Shown here: positions 54,581 through 64,000 of the stretch, piece by piece | How the letters are laid out: each line of letters begins with the position of its first letter | How positions within the stretch are numbered: the stretch's first letter is position 1 | Assembly: GCA_023935145.1 (NCBI GenBank) | Contig: CM043705.1 | Location: 17,140,501 to 17,204,500, forward strand | Reading direction: 5' to 3' | From: Bretschneidera sinensis | Taxonomy: Eukaryota; Streptophyta; Magnoliopsida; Brassicales; Akaniaceae | Length of the DNA: 64,000 nucleotides | The notes under the pieces: model-generated | Database searches by the model: none | What the model was told of the DNA's origin: nothing | Seen by the model: the letters and a program-made list of their open reading frames with translations, nothing else | Position numbers and translations under genes: made by a program

Positions 54581-56999
54581 ACAAAAATTTCGTCCCCACA
54601 ATTTTTCCGACAAGGGTTCACAAAACATTTGGATTATCACCTTCTTATTCTGCCTCACATACTCGAACAAAATCTTCAAATTATCCGCTTTCTGTAAGAT
54701 TTGACATTACAAGATTAAACTTTCATCTTATCATTAACATGATCCTTGTCTATGATGTTGCCAGCCAACTAATTAATCATTGAGATGACTTAAAATATCA
54801 ATTTAGATAACTCTATTCAAATTTACTAGAATTTCTTTTTTCTTAATAGGTGCTACTTGTTCTTCTATTAATTAGTCAACCTTATACTTCATTAACTTCT
54901 CCTCCATTCGATTTATCTTACTAGTCCCTTAAACTAGACATTCTTGAACAAAGGAATATCTCAATGTTACTCCCTTTATGTCTCTATTTTACTCTCAAGG
55001 TTTCAAAAACTATAATTGTCACCATTTCATATCGTTCTCTAAATCGTTTCATTTTTACCTTGACATCATGCTTTAAGGTCTCAAATGCGGTATAAATTTA
55101 ATTATGTATCACTTCACCTTTCATAAGGCCACTTATTAACAAATTATCTTTCTTTATCAAATAGTAATTTCATCCCTAATAGATACTATACTCATTTTAC
55201 CTTAGTTCTTTAATTAACTCCTCCATTCGGTCAATTCCATTCAATATTTTATTCTCTTTACTCATCGTGACTCTTAGCTCTAACCCAAACTTCTCACTTA
55301 ATAATTTATCTAAACTTTAACTAATCCTCTTCCAATCGGGGTAAGTCTATCGATAATTTCTCATGTAGCTTATCATCGTAGTAGTAATTAGACACTTTTC
55401 TCTTCATCACAACTCCAATTTGATTAGTCCTTCCTTAACAATTAACAAACTCCAATCTACAAGTTTCTTTTCCAACTTAGTCACTTAGTTGACTTTAATA
55501 ATAGTTTATATAACTTGTCCTTAACCCCTACTTGAACTTCTCAATTCATACTTCGACTTTTATTCTAAAACTTGGGTCTTTATCTCTTTCCTAACTCATC
55601 CTCTTATATTTTTGCTCGTTCCTTTTTAACTATTCCATCTCTAATATTAGCATTAGCTTCACCTTTTTCGAACTTTACTCTTCATAGAATGTTCTAACTA
55701 AAACACAATTCTTTTTAAATCTCAAACCAAATATAATATATTCTCAAATTCTTGATTTTTTTTTTATCACAATCATAATCTTACCAAGTTACTCCATCTT
55801 CCTTTGATCCTTACAACACATGATGATTTTTCCTTTTCTGCCTCAAACTCCAACATTCCCCTCCTTTTGTAAAAACTGGTTGGTAACACATATTTTCTTA
55901 TCTTCTACTCAATTATAGTTTACCTCACCAAACGGTACCATCTTTGTCTTTTTTCCTATTTCTATCTTTCTAACAAACCTTTACACAATCACAACATTTA
56001 GAAATCCCTAATCTCCTTGGCTAATTCTCTACTGAACATTTCTCCCAACACTATTCCTTCTTAATATATTCCGAACATCATCTTATGTCAAGTTATCACT
56101 TGCTTCTTGAATGCTTATTCTCTCTTCCATTTTCTTTATTTAATTGTCCATCCCATATTTATCTCTTCCACAAAATTACTCTAATACTCTTACATTTCAT
56201 CAAAATCTTGATTCCCAATTCTATACTCCCTTAATACCTCCACATAGTAGTTTCTTTTGCTAAGCGCACTATTCATACTTTACAATTCATTAACTTTTCT
56301 AGTATTCCAACCTCATCTATAATAAGCCGTCCACAACTCCTTTTGGATTTTTAAGCTCTTCAAAATTTTAGTTCATCATCACATGTCTCTCACTTGATCA
56401 AACTTAGTTTTCCTCAAATTGTGTCTCCTAGTAATATAAAACTTTTAAGTTCACCCCACTAGTATCAACCATTTAATTATTCATCCTTGAATCAAAACTA
56501 AAGGCTTTCCAGGCTTTGAATAAATCTACCATCTCTTGTATCAAACCTCTATTAACTCTAACATCAAATCAAAATCCACTACACCTTTTTTCTTTACAGT
56601 TTCTTACATAACAATTTCTACCTTCCAGTATAATTCATTTACTATATTTCTTAAAGCTTTAAAACACCATGAAAATTTTCTTCCAATTCATCTAACACCA
56701 TCATTCATTACTTGATTAACTTTTCCCATTTGATTGCTATCACTCTTTACTAAAACTTATTCCTTACACTAATCACTTATCCAACAATTTCCTCTTTTTC
56801 TAATTATAAGTTCATCCATACGCTTACCAATACTTTAATTACTCTTCTTAAGTCTCATATCCTAATGATATACTTACAACTTTTCATCTCTAGAAGTCCC
56901 CCAATTATTTTTTGCTAACACAACTCGGTACTCAACAACTACATTTTTCCTACTCCCATTAATCAATCGTACAAATATAAACTCACTATACAAAACTTT

Positions 57000-59900
57000 T
57001 GTTGACCTTTATTTGATTTTGATTATGAAAAAACAGTGCTTTGACTATGCTAAAAGTTTTATCCAAGTTTTCTTCGTTAAGCTTAAGCATCCAACTCAAG
57101 GACAAGATGTAATTCAAGTATAGAGAATAAGAGATTGCACTTGAGAGACATTCGAAAAAAGATCGACGACCAAGTTTAGATTCTGAGGTAGTTTACCTTT
57201 ATATGTAAATCTCTCCGTTAGTTTTTTAGCTTGATCTTGGCTCAAAGAATCTTTTGAAAAATCTTTTTGGTTAATTGAAAACTCCTTTCTATCAAAAACT
57301 AACTTAAAAGTCTTAAGTTTTCTAAAGCTGATAGTCGACTGTGCATTATCAACAGTCGACTGTCAAGAATCTGCAACTGGCCATTTTGAGAATTAAAATT
57401 AATAGTTAACAGTGGCTAATGGATAGCCGACTGTAAAGAGACAGAGTGTTTCACAGTCGACTGTTCAAATATTTGTAAACGGACCATTTTGAAAACAAAT
57501 TAGAAAGTTGACTGTGGTTCAATGGATAGTCGATTGTGAAAGAGACAAAGAGTTTCACACTCGACTGCCCATTTAGACAATTGAATGTCCAAATCATTTA
57601 AAACCTAGAATTTTAAATTCAAGAGAGGATAGTTGACTATCCATTTTACACAGGCGACTGTCTTATTGAGAAAAATGACTAGTTTTCAAAATCTAGACGC
57701 GGGATTTATGCATTTAATGCTCCAAACCAACCCAATCCTTGTCCAACGGCCATAAAAGCTAAGTCCATAAAAACACCTCTTAAATTAGCATTTAAAACAT
57801 GAAGCAAGAACACTCAATTTTATAAATAGCTCATTTTGAAAGCTTTGAAAAATTCTTTTGAGCCATTTATTAAACTTCGTTCTTAAAAGAGTGATCATTT
57901 TCATCTTGTAAAACATTTATTACTATTCTCTTCTTCTCCTTTACATTCAATATCAAAGAGTTGGTATAACTCTTAGAGTGTTTAGTGTTTAAAAACTTCC
58001 TTGTGGAAGAGAGTACTTCTAAGGTTTGGGAAACACCTGTGAAGTTGCTTGACTATCATTAATGAATTGCTTCAAAGAGGTTCCTTGAAGAGAGTGGACA
58101 TAGGGTCAGAGTGATTCCAATATTTTCGAACCACTATAAGCGGAGTTCGCATATTATCTTAATTTAATCCTTCAATTTCAAGCAACTGATTTATTGTATG
58201 CTTTACTTGATTAAATTGTTAAAACTTGTTTGTTAATTACAAAAAGTTTTTAAAACCCAAATCACCCCCTCTTGGGTTTATACCTCGGTCTTCAACTGGT
58301 ATCAGAGCCATGTACTCAATTTTAGGCTTAAAATCCTTGAGTTGATACAATGGCTTCAAATAGTTATACTGAAGATCATTCTTATACTAGACCCCCTTTG
58401 TTCAGTGGCACAAATTTTAATTATTGGAAAAATAGAATGAAAATCTTTGTTGAAGGACAATATTATAATTTGTGGAGAATCATCGAAGAAGGATATAAAA
58501 TTCCTACTAAGGAAATAACTATTGGAGAAATCTCATACAATGTCTAAGCTCAAAGTGGAGTTTAATGAAGAGGATTGCAGAATGATATCTCTAAATAGTA
58601 GAGCTATGAGTATGTTACATTGTGCTTTAGATATCAATGAATACAATAAAAATTTTGCATGTGTTTCGGCTAAAGAGATATGGGACAAACTTCAAATTAC
58701 GTATGAGGGCACTAGTGAAGTTAAAAAATAAAAAAATTTACATGCTAGTGTCCAAGTATGAATCTTTTAAAATGTCTCCTAACAAAAAAATTTCTGAAAT
58801 ACACTACCACTTCACCACTATTGTTAATGTTGTAAAGTTTCTTGGTAGGAACATTGAGGAATTTGAGGTAACAAGGAAGATATTAAGATCTTTGCCATCA
58901 ACTTGGAAAGTAAAGAAGACGGCCATAATGGAGGCCAAAGATCTCGACAAACATAATGTCGAAATACTTCTCAGATCATTATTAACATACAAGATGGAAG
59001 AAATGAATCCTGATGCCAATGATGATGAGATGAAGAAAAAGAAAATGATTACTCTCAAAGCTTCCATAAGTAAGAAGAAAAGGAAGAAGAGAATGAGAGT
59101 AATGAGAAAGATGGTGAAATGACACTAATCACCAAAAGGTTTCATAAGTTCTTACAGAAAAGCAAGAAACCTTACACAAAGGATTCAACTCCAAAACGAG
59201 TCTAAGTTTTCTAAAACTAGCAGTCGACTATGCATTCTTGATAGTCGATTGTCAAGAATCTGTAACTGACCATTTTGAGAATTAAAATAGACAGTCGACT
59301 GTGAAAGTTGACTACCCATTTAGACAGTCAACTGTCCAAATCTCTGTATGCTAACCATTTTGAAAACAAAATGGACAATCAACTTTGAAAGAGATAGAGA
59401 GTTTTATAATCGACTGCCCATTTAGGCAACTGATTATCCAAATAATTTCAAACCCAAAATTTCAAATTCAAGAGAGGACAGTCGACTATCCATTTTACAT
59501 AGTCGATTGTCCAGTCGAGAAAAATGACTAGCTTTAAAAATCTGGACATGAGATTTGAGCATTTAATGCTCCAAACCAACCCAATTTGTGTCAAACGGCT
59601 ATATAAGGCCATTGCTATAAAAACCCCTCTTAAATGAGCATTTAAAATACGAGTCAAGAACATTTAATTTCATAAATAGTCGTTAATACTATTGAAAGCA
59701 TTGAAAAATTCTTTTGAGCCATTTTATCAAGCTTTGTTATTAAAATAGAGATCATCTTCATCTTGTAAAGCATTTATTGTTATCTCTCTTATTCTCCTTT
59801 ACATTCAATATCAATCATTGTAAAGAGAGAGTTAGAAGTTGTTTAGGATTTAAACATTTCCACGTCCTTATGGAATAGAGTGCTTGTAAGGTTTGGGCAA

Positions 59901-60161
59901 CATCTGCGAAGTTGCTCAACTATCATTAGTGGATTATTTCAAGGAGGTTCCTTGAAGAGAATGGACGTAGGGTCGGAGTGATTCTGATATTGCTGAACCA
60001 CTATAAATAGAGTTTGTATATTCTCTACCTTTACTCCTTTATATTCAAGTAATTTATTTATTGTATACCTTACTTGATTAAACTGTTAAAATTTGTTTGT
60101 TAATTGCAAAAAGTTTTTAAAACCCAATTCATCCCCTCTTGGGTTTGTACCTCAGTCTACA
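57000..60161 (+). mobile_element. Gag-only Copia deletion derivative, right copy
   Basis: Same structure as 2138-5299: 5' LTR 57000-58294, primer site 58297-58308, gag, truncated 3' LTR 59200-60161, target duplication ACTTT at 56995-56999 and 60162-60166. The same deletion breakpoint is present, so the two copies were made by duplication of the locus and not by independent insertion. Confidence 0.88.
58350..59203 (+). pseudogene. Copia gag remnant, right
   Basis: It has the same frame breaks as 3488-4341. Differences seen by eye include Asp to Tyr in the VEGQ-YNLW stretch, Leu to His and Ile to Val around IHYHFTTIVNVV, and a silent change near 59009. Shared lesions mean the damage predates the duplication. 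Confidence 0.85.
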
Positions 60162-60797
60162 ACTTTAGTAAGCCAAAACTGCACATAAATTACACAATCA
60201 TCATCTACATGCACTTTAGCATCTACAACATGATAAAATATCATCAGTTGAAATGTTATGCTTAATTCAACATAGTTCACTAATTTAGTACAACTCATTT
60301 TCATTCATACCTTTGGGAAATCAGTTTTAATAATACTTATTAGTCTTTTAACTAGCAGTACATTACTGATCTACCAGTGTTCACACAAGCCAAAGTAAAG
60401 CTTTCAAGAAAATAAAATTACATAAGAAATAAATCATGGTCTCGCTCTTCATCCTTCAATCTTTTCATCAAACAACCATCCACATAATAGCATCCTTACA
60501 AGCACAAGAAAGTATATCAATCAAAGTATTTATATCAATCCAAATCATTTACAATCAATATTCTATTAAAAGAAATCATTAACAAGTTTCACAAACACAA
60601 CACCATAAGGATATCTGAACAGTATTTATTCAATCGATACCCAAACAAAAGTCAACTTGACTTGTTCTCAAAATATTTTACCCTTTCCTTAGCCATTACT
60701 GGTCAACATCCTCTCTAACTCTACACAACTAACTCTCTATAACCATCCCATGCAACACACATCATGTAATTAAAGTCTATAGAACCTTAAACCTAAC

Positions 60798-60809
60798 GCT
60801 TTGATACCA
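60798..60809 (-). other. Primer binding site (iMet type), LARD right copy
   Basis: The minus strand reads TGGTATCAAAGC next to the LTR end, identical to the left copy. Confidence 0.75.
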
Positions 60810-60813
60810 AAAA

Positions 60814-63665
60814 TGTAACGACCTATCTTGAGTGGACCCTACTTAGAATGGCTCCCTTACCTTTCAGCACTGAACATCTTGACTCAAGACATAACCATGT
60901 GATACTCATCAAGAATACAAACATTCTATAAAACTTCAAAATTTGATGAAATCACATTTTTAAACATCCAAACAATCCTCACAATACATGAGAGTCAAAG
61001 ATTTTACAATTTCTAAAAGATGCAAATTAAAGAAAACTCTCCCACTTAAGTGAGCCTTGAATACTTTCTTTTACAATGACTAAACCAAGGGCTTAGACTC
61101 TTCACAAAAGTCCAAAAGACGAGGATGCCAGAAACGAGAGCCTTATTTAGCACTTCCTTCAACTTTGACTATCAAACTCCCGGTATTACCTGAAATGTTA
61201 GAAAATAAAATGGTGAGCTAAAAAGCTTAATGAGAAACACATTACTAAAAGTAAACATTTTAAACGTTTTGTTTTCTATTTTTCAAACCTTAATTTAATA
61301 TTTATTTCATTCTAAGTATGAAAAATAATACGACTTATAAGTATAAACTTTTCAGGTTACTTTTCTCATTTCTTGTTACGAAAGGAGTAGTCGTTATAAG
61401 TATTCCTTATTTCTTCAATAAATCAGAAAGTACGTAGTTCTTATCACTTCGCATATATTATATGATCAATATTAATTTTGGGAGAAATGACAAATCTAAA
61501 AATTTTCATACTACTACAATCAACATTTCATACTCTTTAATGAACTAAATATATTCAACACCCTTCATTGGGTAGATCACATCACATTCCCTTCACGGGC
61601 TAATTACAACAAGTGTCCTTTAATGGACTAATCACAACACATGCCCCTCATGGGCCAAACATCACTTTGTGCTTCTCATGGGCAAATAAAAGTCATTAAT
61701 TATACACAAATCATTCATTATGCAATGCAATGCAATGCAACTTCACTTCTTTAATCTCTTCAAAGTTCTTGCCTTTCGTTGGACTAATCATTAACAATGA
61801 GGACATCTCCCATCATAGTCAATATGGATTTCCTCCCTACCTCTTTTCAAGTGGAGTCCTTACAATTAACAATTTGGATCTCCTCCCTATCTCATGCCGA
61901 GTGGAGTCCTTTCAATTAAACTATTAGGACCCCCTCCCTACCCTCTGTCGGGAGGGGTACTGACATTGCAAGGTCATTATACACAATCACAACATCATTA
62001 CAATAACAAGAATTTTTATCTTATACAATATATTCACAAAACGAACTTTCTCAAGCATAGGACACTTCAAGGCATCTTCGTACTTAAAGTCGTGCACAAA
62101 TCAATAAATCATATTACAACAATTAATCCAATATATATATATATAGTTCTACTAATAATTCAATTATTATAAATTCACTTATACCATTCATGTTCTTTGT
62201 ATTTCATTAGTCATTTATTAAATTATTCATATCATCATCTTTCCTTAGGTCATAACATATTATATATAAGTTTTTCTCTTATACTTTCACTCCCTTACAC
62301 ACACGCATAAGATTTCCATGATATTATTAGTATTTCTATATTCATTCATTTTTCATATATTTTTAGATATTTATGTTGCTATAAAATTTGCAACATCGGG
62401 CCAAGAGTCAACATCGGGTTTACTTCCTTATCTTTGAGTTTTCCATCCAGTCATACTAAACAAATACATATATACTTAGTATAACCACTCAAAAGCATAC
62501 AAGCATTTAACACGCAAATCCTATCATAGAATTTATACAAGCATATAAAATCTATGGGTTAAGTCATAAACCCTTTTCCCATTTTATTTAAAGCTTTTAT
62601 AAAAATCGTTCTAACTTGTTTTAAAACAAAAAAAAAATATCTTTTCAAGATCTAATTTTAAAACTTTCTCATGTAATCAAGCTCATAGTACTTTTGGAGA
62701 AGTTTAGGATTGAAATACTCTAACAAAAGTTACTTATTTTCGAAAACAGGGTTGAAAAAGAGGTTCAGGAGCTTGGACAGTCGACTGTCCATATTGGGCA
62801 ATTGACTACAGGCTACCCAGAATTTTGCACAATCGACTTTCCAAGGTCAAGCAGTTTCACAGTCGAATGTACACTTTGGATCGTCGACTGTCTGGTTGCG
62901 AATTCAGAAAATTTTTGATTAAAAACTCCATTTTTCTTCAAAATTACCCCTTTACTCCCATTAGACTTCCAACCCAATCCAAACACAAGTTCATAAGGGT
63001 TTTAGATGAAAGATTTTACACCACCCAAGAGAAGAAATGAATCTAAAGTTCTTAGAATCAACACATTAGAACGAAACCTAACGATTTTTCTTCAAGTTTT
63101 TCTTAGCAAAACCTCAAATTCATACTTCCAAAACCCAAATCTTTAGCTTAAGAAACGGATTTGATAAATTTAAAAGAAATAAAAAAAAACCCTTACCTTG
63201 ACCTTTGTCCAAAATCTTCTACTCTTTCCCTTTCCTTTTTATTCTCTCTCTTCTTCTTCTTCTTCTTCTTTTTTCTCTACTCTCCCTTTTTCTCTTCTTT
63301 CTTTTTTCTCTCTTTACTTTTTTTTTTTATAGATTTCTTCTCTAAAAAGCTGATCCCACTCACCCTTAAATAGTTTAACTTTCTTCTTATTACATCATCA
63401 CCCCTCTACTTTGCACTTCTTCTATTTCCTCCACATAACACTCTCAATTTCCATTTTGTACTTAGCTCTTCTTACTTTCCTTCAAAAAATTTGAAATCCC
63501 CAAATAATAAATGTCTTTACTACTTGATTCTTATTTTGTTCATTTATTTCCAAGTTCCACAAGTCCAAATTCAAAAAAAAATTATTCCAAAAAAAAAAAC
63601 ACCAGAAACGTGTCAAAACTAAACACCGAAGTTAAAATATTTAATTTAAGGTACTAGGTTCTATA
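60814..63665 (-). repeat. LARD 5' LTR, right copy (2852 bp)
   Basis: It is nearly identical to 5952-8837. The length difference comes mostly from a shorter TA tract (about 62131-62145), with small changes in A and T runs. It carries the same 16-bp palindrome GGACAGTCGACTGTCC. Confidence 0.85.
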
Positions 63666-64000
63666 GAAACACTTTTCATTTTCCAAAGATAAATATTTTA
63701 TATCAACTAAGTAGATATTATCATGTCTTTGGCCAATAAACTTAATCTTATTACTCTTGATATCTATTACAAAACAATGAGAGAATTCAAATATGATTTT
63801 GTTGCGTTTGTCATATAATTGACTAATACTAAGTAAATTTGACTTAGGGCCTTGCACATATAAAACATGGTCGATAGTTGAAGAATCTTTACCCACTTTT
63901 CCATGCTTGGTAATCTTTATCTTTGTGCTATCTCGAATGGTGATGTGTCTACCATCCCTTAGAGTTAACTCCTTGAACACACTTTGATCACCGGTAATGA
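63666..64000 (-). pseudogene. Copia protease/GAG-pre-integrase fragment (right, cut by window edge)
   Basis: Matches 8838-9172. The frame 63980-63654 is open (FKELTLRDGRHITIRDS, then LLSISQLYDKRN, IKYLSLENEK) because Arg CGA is kept at 63933-63935 where the left copy has TGA. The LARD LTR interrupts it, and the rest of the Copia lies outside the window. Confidence 0.8.

Larger units (their letters stand above)
54567..63665 (-). mobile_element. LARD-like gypsy derivative, right copy (interior and 5' LTR)
   Basis: Read on the minus strand: LTR (63665-60814), primer site (60809-60798), interior (60797-60167 and 56999-54581) with the nested Copia, polypurine tract (54580-54567), then the old 3' LTR split across 54566-53709 and 35522-34357. 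The interior without the Copia is about 3.1 kb and shows no reading frame with retroviral similarity. This copy defines the element because both ends of the interior are seen. Confidence 0.75.
54865..64000. repeat. Right copy of the >=9.17-kb direct duplication
   Basis: This is the counterpart of 1-9172, colinear to the last base of the window, so its right limit is not seen. Upstream of 54865 the sequence continues without a seam into the LARD polypurine tract and the old, gypsy-interrupted LTR. The left copy may therefore continue into the same material outside the window. The TA tract near 62131 is much shorter than its partner at 7277. Confidence 0.95.

Noticed and set aside
54415..54783. 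122-codon plus-strand frame
   Set aside because: It crosses the LARD LTR/polypurine boundary on the antisense strand and has no domain.
1..64000. tRNA or rRNA genes
   Set aside because: Short tRNA-like strings are only primer binding sites; no complete cloverleaf or rRNA segment was recognised.

Overview
This window looks like AT-rich plant nuclear DNA, most likely eudicot heterochromatin. It has nested LTR retrotransposons with tRNA-iMet or tRNA-Asp primer sites, polypurine tracts and 5-bp target duplications. The only recognisable host gene is a many-exon family 1 beta-glucosidase, and it is broken. There is no bacterial, organellar or viral gene set. The species cannot be named from the sequence alone.

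Layout, left to right. (1) 1-8837: a minus-strand, apparently non-coding (LARD-like) Ty3/gypsy derivative with a 2.9-kb LTR, open at the left edge. A plus-strand Copia deletion derivative that keeps only gag (2138-5299, TSD ACTTT) sits inside it. (2) 8838-9710: a minus-strand Copia pol fragment that the LARD interrupts. (3) 9711-20306: a decayed plus-strand chromovirus-type gypsy arranged LTR-gag-pol-LTR-gag, cut off at a scarred breakpoint. (4) 20307-23085: non-coding DNA with a 57-bp minisatellite. (5) 23086-27761: a young full-length Copia element (TSD CCATA) with a defective pol, followed by a Copia integrase fragment. (6) 29784-33454: the GH1 beta-glucosidase pseudogene on the minus strand. 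(7) 34357-54566: an old LARD LTR split by an 18.2-kb gypsy nest (35523-53708, TSD AATCC/AAACC). That gypsy itself holds a solo Copia LTR, a pol-less Athila/Tat-type element (39603-47313, TSD GCCAC) and an inverted partial copy of its own family. (8) 54567-64000: the LARD body again with the same nested Copia and the same Copia flank.

Positions 54865-64000 repeat 1-9172 almost base for base, nested insertion and flank included. This points to a recent segmental duplication with a period near 54.86 kb, or to an assembly duplication.

The parts do not form a pathway; they record successive insertion, deletion and decay. The order readable from the nesting is: Copia pol fragment, then LARD, then gypsy or gag-only Copia into the LARD, then Athila, solo Copia LTR and inverted gypsy fragment into the gypsy, then duplication of the end block. 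I found no new enzymatic system. The less ordinary signals are a palindrome array (core ACAGTCGACTGT) shared by LTRs of two superfamilies, a conserved palindrome-plus-hairpin module in all chromovirus LTRs, a roughly 3-kb-arm inverted repeat, and a pol frame decayed almost purely by stop-creating transitions.
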